64,000 bases of DNA from positions 1,863,001 to 1,927,000 of the forward strand of contig NZ_CP033069.1 in the NCBI RefSeq assembly GCF_003669015.1. Direction: 5' to 3'. Below are positions 17,809-25,756 of this stretch, piece by piece; within the stretch, counting starts at the first letter, position 1; each line of letters opens with the position of its first letter. Under the pieces are notes generated by a model, which was not told the DNA's origin, did no database searches, and was given only the letters and a program-made list of their open reading frames with translations. Position numbers and translations under genes: made by a program. Origin of the DNA: Acidovorax sp. 1608163 (GTDB lineage Bacteria; Pseudomonadota; Gammaproteobacteria; Burkholderiales; Burkholderiaceae_C).

Positions 17809-18288
17809 ATGAATTTCAGGATTGGTGAGGGTTGGGATGTGCATGCATTGGTGCCTGGCCGCCCCTTGGTCATTGGCGGGTTGACGATTGAGCACAGCAT
17901 GGGCTTGCTGGGCCACTCGGACGCCGATGTGCTGCTGCACGCCATCACCGACGCCATCTTGGGCGCCGCTGCGCTAGGCGACATTGGCACGCACTTCCCT
18001 GACACCGACCCTGCATTCCGTGGGGCCGACTCGTCGGTGTTGCTGGCCGAAGCAGGCCGCCGCGTGCGGGCTGCAGGGTTTGAGATTGCCAATGTGGACA
18101 GCACCGTGGTGGCCCAGGCTCCACGCCTGGCGGCCCATATCCCCGGCATGCGCGCCTGTATTGCGCAGGCCCTGGGCCTGGCGCCCGATCAGGTCAACGT
18201 GAAGGCCAAGACGGCCGAGCGCCTGGGGCCGGTGGGCCAGGGCCTGGCGATGGAGGCGCGTGCGGCCACCTTGGTGTACCGCCGCTGA
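17809..18288 (+). CDS. ispF: 2-C-methyl-D-erythritol 2,4-cyclodiphosphate synthase IspF
   Basis: A 159-residue trimeric zinc enzyme that cyclises CDP-methylerythritol 2-phosphate. Motifs are [10 protein letters not shown] (Asp and His metal ligands), [32 protein letters not shown] with its metal-binding His, and [14 protein letters not shown]. The start ATG at 17809 matches the family N-terminus ([12 protein letters not shown]). It works next to IspD in the MEP pathway and lies 159 nt downstream of it. Confidence 0.95.
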   Translation: MNFRIGEGWDVHALVPGRPLVIGGLTIEHSMGLLGHSDADVLLHAITDAILGAAALGDIGTHFPDTDPAFRGADSSVLLAEAGRRVRAAGFEIANVDSTVVAQAPRLAAHIPGMRACIAQALGLAPDQVNVKAKTAERLGPVGQGLAMEARAATLVYRR

Positions 18289-18326
18289 GTAGATGGGGCG
18301 AGAGCTCGGTATTCCTTGCCAACAAA

Positions 18327-18448
18327 GTCTGAGACAGTCATACGGGCGCGGTGAGGCGTTGCAGGACGATCTTTCGCTGCAAACGTCTGAAACAGGTGCT
18401 CCTTGGGGACTCACCTATAAGCAGTCGCGGCATCTATGTCTGAGACAG
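18327..18448 (+). repeat. Three spaced copies of GTCTGARACAG
   Basis: GTCTGAGACAG occurs at 18327 and 18438 and GTCTGAAACAG at 18385, with spacings of 58 and 53 bp. The core GTCT-G-AGAC is itself a short palindrome. They lie just downstream of ispF, at the left edge of the accessory patch. Confidence 0.5.
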
Positions 18449-18542
18449 CGCGAAGGTCCGTTTCAGGCTCACAAGCGACGGGGCCGCGAGTGAGTACTAT
18501 CGGCCACTACCCGTCATTCAAACAAGTTGGGACCAACGGAGA

Positions 18543-18935
18543 ATGTGCGTTAAAAAACTAATTGCTGGCGCTTTCCTCGTGCTCACACTTTTAAGCTGTG
18601 GAAAGTCCCAAGAAGCGCAGTCCACTATCGCCATCCAGCGCACAGCTCCCTCAGGTGAACAAGCTCTGGCGGTAGGCGAGATGGTCAGCTTCTCTATTGA
18701 AGTTCGGGCTCAGAACTTCAGTGGCCCGGCTCATGTGGGTCTCGTGATTCAATCGGCAGACCGGACAGTTTTGGCTACGTTAGACCCAGTACCAATAGCT
18801 CCTGGAAAGAGCGTGCAATTGGAAGCTTCCGTGACTGTTCCCAAGACGACGTCGATCCAAGTCTTCACACCTCTGTTCCTAGGTGATACGGCGCAAACCT
18901 CAGTCTTAGACACCCGGATCTACAAAGTGCTCTAG
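18543..18935 (+). CDS. Putative lipoprotein, unknown family
   Basis: A 130-residue protein. The start MCVKKLIAGAFLVLTLLSC gives a short signal peptide with lipobox LLSC, so Cys19 would be lipidated. The rest has a beta-rich pattern (VSFSIEVRAQNFSGPAHVGLVIQS, KSVQLEASVTVPKTTSIQVF) resembling a single immunoglobulin-like sandwich. I do not recognise a family. It is the first gene of a patch of orphan genes after ispF. Confidence 0.6.
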   Translation: MCVKKLIAGAFLVLTLLSCGKSQEAQSTIAIQRTAPSGEQALAVGEMVSFSIEVRAQNFSGPAHVGLVIQSADRTVLATLDPVPIAPGKSVQLEASVTVPKTTSIQVFTPLFLGDTAQTSVLDTRIYKVL

Positions 18936-18982
18936 GCAGCGACAGCCTACGGCCAGGAGCGGCCGCTCGTCGATACCGCTCA

Positions 18983-19000
18983 GTCCGCTCGCAAGCGGAC
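18983..19000. repeat. Short perfect hairpin after the putative lipoprotein gene
   Basis: GTCCGCT and AGCGGAC flank a CGCA loop, within the gap between the two small genes. It may be a terminator or the remains of a spacer repeat; there is no T-run. Confidence 0.4.
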
Positions 19001-19033
19001 ATTCGCTACGGGAAATCACACATCACATTGCCT

Positions 19034-19513
19034 ATGCAACAGTCCAGCGCACTTGCCGACCTCGATGCTCTACTGGAGAAATCCGATCTGGACTCTTCCG
19101 ATTGGGCTGAGTACGAGTACAAGGACGGCGATACGCTCCTCGCGAAGCTGAATGCAGAAGACCGGGCTGTACTATTCCGCTCGGCGAAGGTGAGGCCAGC
19201 GAACTGGCGCGGATGCTTGATCAGCATTCTTCATCCATCAAATGCAGACGAACGTCATGAGCTATTGGGCGCGCTAGAAGACTCAGACGACGAAGTTGCC
19301 TATAACGCTCTCAGTCGCATCTACTTTTTTTGCGGGTTCATTGACTCGGAGAAGAAGGGCGTGTTGGAAGACAGCCGGTGCCGTGTCGATGGCCTGCGGG
19401 AAAGAGTAAGACAGGATCGAATCGTCATGCTAAGGATGCAACATCTCTCTCAAGCGAGCCCGCGCTTCACTTCCTATTGGCGTGTGCTGGTCGATGCCGC
19501 AGGCGAGGGCTGA
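19034..19513 (+). CDS. Hypothetical protein in accessory patch
   Basis: A 159-residue acidic, soluble protein: MQQSSALADLDALLEKSDLDSSDWAEYEYKDGD... with a helix-rich middle (HPSNADERHELLGALEDSDDEVAYNALSRIYFF). Its acidity and small size are like those of many accessory-region proteins, but I find no family motif. Start is ATG at 19034; an in-frame TTG lies at 19028. No operon partner is evident. Confidence 0.5.
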   Translation: MQQSSALADLDALLEKSDLDSSDWAEYEYKDGDTLLAKLNAEDRAVLFRSAKVRPANWRGCLISILHPSNADERHELLGALEDSDDEVAYNALSRIYFFCGFIDSEKKGVLEDSRCRVDGLRERVRQDRIVMLRMQHLSQASPRFTSYWRVLVDAAGEG

Positions 19514-20028
19514 TTCACCCACTTCGGCATCACCACAGTACAGCGAGATGCATGCCGCAGGCGCCCGTGCGCACGAGGTTCGGAGCCAAGCATAAAGCGA
19601 TGGCCACAACGCACTCGATTCGTCTCTGATAGTTGCGGGCCTTTTCTGCCTTTCCTTCCATGAAGCAAGGCAGATCGGCCATCTCATTTACAAAAGATTG
19701 AGTAGTCCGTCCGAGTAAATGGAAGCCTGCTAAATAGATGCGAGGAAGACCGCAACGGGCCCAGAGTCGCCATTCCGAAACGCCACCCGTAAGCAGCTAT
19801 CAACTTACTGCAGCGGCCGTTTGAAATCTCGGTGTCTGCCTACGGCAAGCTATAGTTTGCCGACTTAACGCATGCTAGGTTTCATGGAGTTTTTCTACTT
19901 GGATGTTTGAGCAGGTCATCCTTTGTAAACTTGCGCTGCAAGCCGCCTCCAGGAGAAATAATTTTACAGAATATCGCGCAGGTTTTACGTCCTGAATTGC
20001 TCCAAATGTTAAAAGGATTATTAATCCA
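19514..20028. other. 515-bp region without a recognisable gene
   Basis: No frame here looks like a real protein. GC content falls along it toward the AT-rich gene at 20029. A short inverted motif (CGGCAAGCTATAGTTTGCCG, 19841-19860) is visible. It may hold decayed gene remnants and the promoter of the 20029 gene. Confidence 0.5.
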
Positions 20029-20484
20029 ATGAGAGAAATAGTAGGTAGATCATTTTTTGGTTACGCTGCAAAATGTAATAATTTAAAGGAGATCCTAGCA
20101 TTTTTAAGCGACATCACTGGGGATGATGCCACCAAAGCTACAGTTGCTTTTGGAATGCTTCTTTCGGCAAATTCTACTGAAGGTGGCGAGTATCGATCTG
20201 ATGCTTTAGCGGTTCTAAATAGCCTTGCTTATGCGAAAGCCGAATTGGATTCGGCGCGATGCCATACTTTTCCGACTATTGATGTTACGAGCGACATTCT
20301 TTATTCGGCACAAAAATATGCCGATGAAAATACAATTCCATGTAACGAGTGGCCAACCTCAGAAGACATTGTAAAAAACGTTTTGGAAACAGCAAAAAAA
20401 TATACTGTAGTTAAAGAATGGCAAAAACTAATTAAAAATGAAAATGGGGTAGTTGTCGGCGTCAAATCAATTGAAGCGATTTAA
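20029..20484 (+). CDS. AT-rich hypothetical protein, probably horizontally acquired
   Basis: A 151-residue soluble protein (MREIVGRSFFGYAAKCNN...). Codon use is strikingly AT-rich (AAT, AAA, ATT and TTT common) compared with neighbours, and the Shine-Dalgarno AAAAGGA sits 11 nt upstream. The chain is helix-rich, with YRSDALAVLNSLAYAKAELDSARC in the middle and KEWQKLIKNENG near the end. I recognise no family. Base composition and isolation argue for recent transfer. A role as an immunity or accessory protein is possible but unsupported. Confidence 0.65.
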   Translation: MREIVGRSFFGYAAKCNNLKEILAFLSDITGDDATKATVAFGMLLSANSTEGGEYRSDALAVLNSLAYAKAELDSARCHTFPTIDVTSDILYSAQKYADENTIPCNEWPTSEDIVKNVLETAKKYTVVKEWQKLIKNENGVVVGVKSIEAI

Positions 20485-20715
20485 CATGGCAATCGATCGG
20501 ACTGGTCGCGATGCGACTGTGTTCTTTATGACTATTTAATATGGTGGGCGATCATCTGCTCATCTCGACGTTGAGCGCCCGCTGTCATTTGAGCTGACCG
20601 GCTGCTCCTGGCCGATAGTACGCATTCGCCGTAGATCAGTGGATGACGGAACCCGCTGCATCGTGATCGCTACTACTGGGTCATGTCTCTCAGACTCTAT
20701 TGCCAGTGAACCCCT

Positions 20716-20740
20716 GGGCGATCCCGCATGAGGATCGCCC
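20716..20740. terminator. Hairpin downstream of envZ
   Basis: GGGCGATCC and GGATCGCCC form a 9-bp stem around CGCATGA, 16 nt past the envZ stop. It marks the edge between the accessory patch and the two-component genes. Confidence 0.6.
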
Positions 20741-20755
20741 GCTGCGCTGCCGTGG

Positions 20756-22285
20756 TCAGGCTTGGTCTTGCGCCCGCTTGCGGGGCAATTGGCGCTTGAT
20801 GGCCGGGCGCTGCAGGCGCTGCTTGGGGTCCACGCCTGCGGGCAGCTCTGTGGCCCGCTGCAGCTGGATGTGGGCCACCAGCCCGCCGGTGCTGGAGTTG
20901 GCCAGCGCAAAGATGCCACCCATGCGCTGCACGGTCTTGTCCACAATCGACAAGCCCAAGCCCGCACCTGCCGCTGCCGTGCGGGCCGAGTCGCCACGGA
21001 AAAACGGCTTGGTCAGGTTGGACAACTGCTCAGGCGGCACACCTGCACCGTGGTCGCGCAGCTTGAGCAGCACCCAGCTCTCGCGGCCCTTGGCGGCAAT
21101 GTCTACGCTGGTCACGCCGGTGTCGGCCGCTTTGCCGTAGCGGCGGGCGTTTTCCAGCAGGTTCGAGATCACCCGTGCCAATTCCACTTCGTCGGCTAGC
21201 ACGTTCAGGTCTTCGGGCACCTGCATGGTGATTTGCAGCTCCCGGTGGTCTTGCACCGCGTAGACGCACGATGACACCACCGCGTGCAGGTTCACCGGGG
21301 TCAACGTCACATGGTCGGGGCGGGCGTAGTCCAGAAATTTGTCGATGGTGGCGTCGAGCTGAACGATGTCGGCCACCATGTGCTCGCGGGCGATGTCGTC
21401 TGTCACGCTCATTTCGGTCTCCAGCCGCAGGCGGGCCAGGGGCGTGCGCAGATCGTGCGAGATGCCGGCCAGCATCACGGCGCGGTCTTGCTCCAGCTTG
21501 GCCAGCTTTTGCGCCATGCGGTTAAAGCCGATGTTCACCTCGCGGATCTCGCTGGTCACCACCTCTTCATCGAGGTGGCTGGCGGCAAAGTCGCCGTCGC
21601 GCACGCGGTTGGCGGCATACGACAGTTGCTTGAGCGGGCGGTTGATCAGCCGCGCAATGGCAGCTGCCCCGGCCAGAGACAGGGCTCCGGCGGTGATGAG
21701 CCAGATGAGCCAGGTGCGCCCGCCTGCAGGGCTGAAGCGCGAGCGGTCCATCAGCAGCCAGTTGGGGTCGCCATTGATGTTGAAGCCCACCCACAGGCCG
21801 TTCTCGCCATTCACGTTCTGGGCCACGATGGTGTCGGGGCCCAGGCGGGCGGTGAGTTCTTCGGTCAGGCGGTTGCCCAGGGCGTTGCCATCGAGCAGCG
21901 TGAACTTGTCGCCCGGCTCGCGGGGCAGGATGCGCACGCCTTCCTGGTCGGCCATGGTCTTGATGAGCGAGACGCGCGCGATGGCGTCCGAGTGCACCAG
22001 GGCGGCCCGGCTCAGGTTGACCAGCGAAGCGATTTGCTGGGCCGTGTGCAGGGTGCGGGGTTCAAACTCCAGCGCCCGCAAGGTTTGCAGCCATGCCAGG
22101 ATGCTGCCCACCAGCAAGAGCGCCAGCAAAAAGAAAGTGCGCCAAAACAGATTCAGACCCACGCGAGCGCGTTGCTCGCGTGCGATGCGCAGCGACGACT
22201 CCAGCGGTGCAGGGCTGGTGGCGTCGGCGGGCGGTCCTTCGTGTGTGCGCCTGCGGGGCCTGGGCTTGCCTTCAGGCTTGTTCAT
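20756..22285 (-). CDS. envZ: Sensor histidine kinase, EnvZ/OmpB type
   Basis: A 509-residue inner-membrane kinase. There is a basic, Pro-rich cytoplasmic N-terminus (about 1-40), TM1 (about 45-66), a periplasmic sensor region, TM2 (about 190-212), and HAMP (INRPLKQLSYAANRV...). The H-box GISHDLRTPLARLRLE has the phospho-accepting His. The N-box is ISNLLENARRYG, and the G boxes are LRDHGAGVP and GAGLGLSIV. It lies 6 nt downstream of its response regulator. The signal is unknown; osmolarity is assumed only from the EnvZ-OmpR relation. Confidence 0.92.
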   Translation of the reverse strand: MNKPEGKPRPRRRTHEGPPADATSPAPLESSLRIAREQRARVGLNLFWRTFFLLALLLVGSILAWLQTLRALEFEPRTLHTAQQIASLVNLSRAALVHSDAIARVSLIKTMADQEGVRILPREPGDKFTLLDGNALGNRLTEELTARLGPDTIVAQNVNGENGLWVGFNINGDPNWLLMDRSRFSPAGGRTWLIWLITAGALSLAGAAAIARLINRPLKQLSYAANRVRDGDFAASHLDEEVVTSEIREVNIGFNRMAQKLAKLEQDRAVMLAGISHDLRTPLARLRLETEMSVTDDIAREHMVADIVQLDATIDKFLDYARPDHVTLTPVNLHAVVSSCVYAVQDHRELQITMQVPEDLNVLADEVELARVISNLLENARRYGKAADTGVTSVDIAAKGRESWVLLKLRDHGAGVPPEQLSNLTKPFFRGDSARTAAAGAGLGLSIVDKTVQRMGGIFALANSSTGGLVAHIQLQRATELPAGVDPKQRLQRPAIKRQLPRKRAQDQA

Positions 22286-22291
22286 CGTGAA

Positions 22292-23023
22292 TTAGCTCGT
22301 TCCGTCCGGTACAAAAACATAGCCCACACCCCACACGGTCTGGATGTAGCGGGGCGCCGCAGCGTCCACTTCCACCAGCTTGCGCAGGCGCGACACCTGG
22401 ACGTCCAGGCTGCGGTCAAAGGGCTCAAATTCGCGCCCGCGTGCCAGCAAAGCCAGCTTTTCGCGCGACAGCGGCTGGCGCGGGTGGCGCACCAGGGCCT
22501 TGAGCATAGCGAATTCACCGGTGGTCAACGGCAACTCTTCGCCGTTGCGCTGCAAGGCGCGGGTGCCCAGGTCAAACGTGAAGGGGCCAAAGGTGACCAC
22601 TTCGTTGTCGCCCGAGGGGGCGCCGGGGGCTTCTTGCGCGGGGCGGCGGCGCAGCACGGCGTGGATGCGGGCCAGCAGTTCGCGGGGGTTGAAGGGCTTG
22701 CCCAGGTAGTCGTCGGCGCCCACTTCCAGGCCCACGATGCGGTCCACGTCCTCGCCCTTGGCGGTGAGCATGATGATGGGGGTGCGGTCGTTGGCGGCGC
22801 GCAGGCGGCGGCAGATGGACAGGCCGTCTTCGCCAGGCATCATCAGGTCCAGCACGATGATGTCTACGGTTTCGCGCAGCAGCAGGCGGTTCAGCGCCTT
22901 GCCGTCTTCTGCCACCATGACTTCAAAGCCTTCTTGCGTCAGGTAGCGGCGCAGCAGGTCGCGGATGCGTGCATCGTCATCCACCACCAGAACTTTGTCG
23001 GTGCGATTGGTTGTAGTGGCCAT
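22292..23023 (-). CDS. ompR: Response regulator OmpR
   Basis: A 243-residue OmpR/PhoB regulator. The receiver domain (about 8-122) has the acidic pair VVDDDARIRD, the phospho-Asp in IIVLDLMMPGEDG, and the conserved Thr and Lys (IMLTAKGED, YLGKPFNPREL). The winged-helix domain ends in VSRLRKLVEVDAAAPRYIQTVWGVGYVF. It is first in the operon with envZ. The upstream 230 bp to the divergent SIMPL gene should contain its promoter. Confidence 0.94.
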   Translation of the reverse strand: MATTTNRTDKVLVVDDDARIRDLLRRYLTQEGFEVMVAEDGKALNRLLLRETVDIIVLDLMMPGEDGLSICRRLRAANDRTPIIMLTAKGEDVDRIVGLEVGADDYLGKPFNPRELLARIHAVLRRRPAQEAPGAPSGDNEVVTFGPFTFDLGTRALQRNGEELPLTTGEFAMLKALVRHPRQPLSREKLALLARGREFEPFDRSLDVQVSRLRKLVEVDAAAPRYIQTVWGVGYVFVPDGTS

Positions 23024-23252
23024 ATTGCTCTCAAGTCCAATTTGTAACAGAGCCGATTCTGACCAAGTTGGGCGCCGAAGTTCGGCTTTTACCCCCGGGT
23101 TTGACCAACTGTTACAAGTTTTGCCCCAGCGTCAACCCTGTCTGACACAGCTTTGCGGCGCGCGCCTACACACTGGGGGTTGGCGTGCGGATAGGCGTTT
23201 TGGGCATGGTGCCCAGGCGGGCTGTTCACCGCACCTGAAAGGTCATGGGTTG

Positions 23253-23978
23253 ATGAAAAATGCTATTCGTTTGGTAGCTGCCAGCGCTTTGCTGGCAAGC
23301 GCTGGGGCTGTTTTTGCTCAAAATGGAGCGGCCGTGGCAGTGGCCGCTGAGCCGCGCAATGTGGTGCAGTTGTCTGCCGCAGGTTTGGTGGAGGTGCAGC
23401 AGGATGTGCTGGTGATCACCCTCACGGCCAGCAAGGACGCCCCCACGCTGGCTGTGGCCCAGACGCAGCTCAAGCAGGCGCTGGATGCGGCCCTGACGGA
23501 AGCCAAGGCCAGCGCACAGGCCGGGCAGATGGACGTGACCACGGGCTCGTTCAGCCTGTCGCCGCGCTATAGCAAGGACCAAAAAATCGTGGGTTGGCAG
23601 GGGCAGGCCGAGTTGACGCTGCAGGGGCGTGATTTCGCTCGCATCACTACCGTTGCAGGCAAGCTCCAGACCATGGCGGTGAGCAACGTGATGTTCACCC
23701 TATCGCGGGAGTCCCGTGCCAAGGCCGAGAGTGAGGCCCAATCCCAGGCCATTGAGCAATTCAAGAGCCGCGCAGGGGAGTTGTCGAAAGCCTTTGGCTT
23801 TGCGGGCTATGGGTTGCGCGAGGTGAGCGTGTCGGGCCAAGGCATTAGCGTGGCGCCGATGGGCATGCGGCTGTCGCGCGAGAAAATGATGTCGTTCTCT
23901 GCGGATGCCCCTGTGCCCGTGCAGCCAGGGCGTGAGCAGGTCAGCATCAGCGTGTCGGGCACGGTGCAGATGCGCTGA
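23253..23978 (+). CDS. SIMPL-domain (DUF541) periplasmic protein with repeat-encoded signal peptide
   Basis: A 241-residue secreted protein. Residues 1-22 (MKNAIRLVAASALLASAGAVFA) are a standard signal peptide cleaved before QN. The SIMPL domain follows (VVQLSAAGLVEVQQDVLVITLTASKDAPT..., ...QALDAALTEAK..., FTLSRESRAKAESEAQSQAIEQFKSRAGELSKAFGF). SIMPL proteins are periplasmic, with a poorly defined role in envelope or oxidative stress. Codons 4-24 coincide with a copy of the dispersed palindromic repeat (copy C), so most of the signal peptide is written in repeat DNA. Confidence 0.88.
   Translation: MKNAIRLVAASALLASAGAVFAQNGAAVAVAAEPRNVVQLSAAGLVEVQQDVLVITLTASKDAPTLAVAQTQLKQALDAALTEAKASAQAGQMDVTTGSFSLSPRYSKDQKIVGWQGQAELTLQGRDFARITTVAGKLQTMAVSNVMFTLSRESRAKAESEAQSQAIEQFKSRAGELSKAFGFAGYGLREVSVSGQGISVAPMGMRLSREKMMSFSADAPVPVQPGREQVSISVSGTVQMR
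23261..23325 (+). repeat. Dispersed palindromic repeat, copy C (inside signal-peptide codons)
   Basis: TTGGTAGCTGCCAGCGCTT, loop TGCTGGC, AAGCGCTGGGGCTGTTTTTG and CTCAAAATGG match the repeat layout. It is read in frame as LVAASALLASAGAVFAQN by the SIMPL gene. Confidence 0.78.
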
Positions 23979-24000
23979 CCGCGACGTTGGCCCGCGCGGC

Positions 24001-24327
24001 TCAGTCCAAAGCTGCGCGCAGCGCCTCGTCCACCTCGGCCCGGGTGGTGGGGCGCACGGCGCGGGCCCGTTCTTGCCCCTCTTTCAAAACGATGAGCGTC
24101 GGCCACAGCTTGACCTTGTAGCTGCGCCCCAGGCGCTGGCCGGGCCCATCTTCCACCTTGATGTGCTGCACTTGGGGCAGACCTTGCAGCGCCTGTTCGA
24201 TCAGCGACTGGGCGCCTGTGCAATGCGGGCACCAGGGGGTGCCGAATTCGAGCACCGTGGTGCCTTGCAGCGTGTCCACCGCAGCGCGGGTGGGCGCCTC
24301 GGCCAGGTGTTGGGCGGTATATGGCAT
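24001..24327 (-). CDS. Thioredoxin-family protein
   Basis: A 108-residue thioredoxin fold without a signal peptide, so cytoplasmic. The active site is WCPHC in VLEFGTPWCPHCTGAQ, a less common variant of WCGPC. The cis-proline loop is KLWPTLIVLKEG. It is the last gene of the Moco-linked run, 15 nt beyond the true moeA end. It may reduce a cofactor enzyme or partner protein, but that is only suggested by position. Confidence 0.85.
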   Translation of the reverse strand: MPYTAQHLAEAPTRAAVDTLQGTTVLEFGTPWCPHCTGAQSLIEQALQGLPQVQHIKVEDGPGQRLGRSYKVKLWPTLIVLKEGQERARAVRPTTRAEVDEALRAALD

Positions 24328-24342
24328 GGCGCGGGTCCTCGG

Positions 24343-25694
24343 TTAAATGACGCCGTCAAACACCATCACATCCACCGCATCCCCCACTGCCACATTGCCC
24401 TGCTGATGGTGCAGCACGATGAGCCCATTGGCCTGCACCATGGAGCTGAGCACGCCCGAGCCCTGGTTGCCAGTGGTGCGCACTTGCAGGCTGCCGTCGG
24501 GGCGGTGGTGACGGTGCCGCGCTGGTATTCGGTGCGGCCGGGCTTTTTGCGGATGGCTTCGGTACTGATGGCGCGCAGCAGGGGCGGGGCAGGGCGGGTG
24601 CTGCCCATCATGCGCAGCAGGGCCGGGCGCACAAAGGCCAAGAAGGTCACCATCACCGCCACCGGGTTGCCCGGCAGGCCAAACAGAATGGCGCCACCAG
24701 GGTTGGCGTCGATATCATTTTGATAGCTGCCAGCGCTTGCCAATGGTGCGCTAGAGGCTGATTTGGCCTCAAGATTTTGTGCTGCAATGCGCCCCACGGC
24801 CATGGGGCGGCCGGGGCGCATGGCGATGCGCCAGAAGGCCACGTCGCCCAGCTTTTTCATCATGGCGCGGGTGTGGTCGGCCTCGCCCACGCTCACGCCG
24901 CCGCTGGTGATGATGGCGTCGGCGCGCTGTGCCGCCTCGGTGAAGGCGGCTTCGAGCAGGGCCGGGTCGTCGCGCACCACGCCCATGTCGATCACCTCGA
25001 CGCCCAGGCGGCAAAGCAGGCCAAACACCGTGTAGCGGTTGCTGTCGTACACGGCGCCTTCGCGCGGGGGCTCGCCCAGGCTCAGGATTTCGTCGCCGGT
25101 CGAGAAGTAAGCCACCCGCAGGCGGCGCGACACGGTCACCGTCTTCAGCCCCAGGCTGGCCACCAGGCCCAGTGCGGCGGGGGTGAGCAGCTCGCCCCGC
25201 GCCAGGGCCACGCCGCCTTCCATCAGGTCCTCGCCCTTGAAGCGGCGGTTATCGCCCAGGCGCAGCACATCGGCTGCGATGGTGATGTGCTCGCCCTGGG
25301 CGGTGGTGAACTCTTGCGGCACCACCGTGTCCAGCCCGGCGGGCATGATGGCGCCGGTCATGATCTTCACGCATTCGCCCGGCTGCACTGCGCCTGCCCA
25401 GGCCTTGCCCGCTAGGGCCGTGCCCACGTTGCGCAGCGTCAGCGGCTGGCCTGCCACCAGTTGGTTGCCCGCAAAGGCATAGCCGTCCATGGCCGAGTTG
25501 TCGTGGGGCGGCACGCTGATGGGCGAGATCACATCGCACGCCAGCACGCGGCCCAGGGCCTCGAAGATGCCGACTTCTTGCGTGCCCTCCACGGGCTGCA
25601 CCAGGGCCTGCAAAAACGCGTTGACCTGGTCTGCGTGCAGGGCCTGGGGGTCGTAGCCTGCCAGTTCGGCGGCAATCTGGGCGATGGATTTCAT
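24343..25694 (-). CDS. moeA: Molybdopterin molybdenumtransferase MoeA, with a one-base frameshift near the 3' end and a repeat-encoded insert
   Basis: MoeA inserts molybdate into adenylylated molybdopterin. The N-terminal and central domains are complete (PPHDNSAMDGYAF, KIMTGAIMPAGLDTVV, TGDEIL, DSNRYTVFGLL, ITSGGVSVGEADH, LFGLPGNPVAVMV). After RTEYQRGTVTTAP the frame is lost: a C-run of four (GGGG at 24499-24502 on the plus strand) is one base short. In the other frame the expected tail DGSLQVRTTGNQGSGVL...VMVFDGVI ends with TAA at 24343-24345. As read, the protein ends out of frame at 24366. A 25-residue insert (QNLEAKSASSAPLASAGSYQ and following) before FGLPGNP is encoded by repeat copy D. 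The frameshift could be real or a sequencing error. Confidence 0.9.
24711..24778 (+). repeat. Dispersed palindromic repeat, copy D (inside moeA)
   Basis: TTTTGATAGCTGCCAGCGC-TT, loop GCCAATGGT, GCGCTAGAGGC, with flank ATTTGGCCTCAAGATTTT. It lies within moeA in the opposite orientation to the gene and is translated in frame as a low-complexity Ser/Ala insert. Confidence 0.85.
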
Positions 25695-25756
25695 GCGAAA
25701 ACGGTGGTTGGGTCGGGGAGTCAAAACGGCGCGTTGCCCCTTGTGCGGGCCGTGCT

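Noticed and set aside
18543..20484. Toxin-antitoxin or immunity role for the patch genes
   Set aside because: No paired gene, no toxin motif, and wide spacing. Nothing in the proteins supports it beyond size and location.
18289..20755. Integron cassette array
   Set aside because: Small same-strand genes with spacers suggested it, but I found no attC pair (RYYYAAC/GTTRRRY) around each gene and no integrase.
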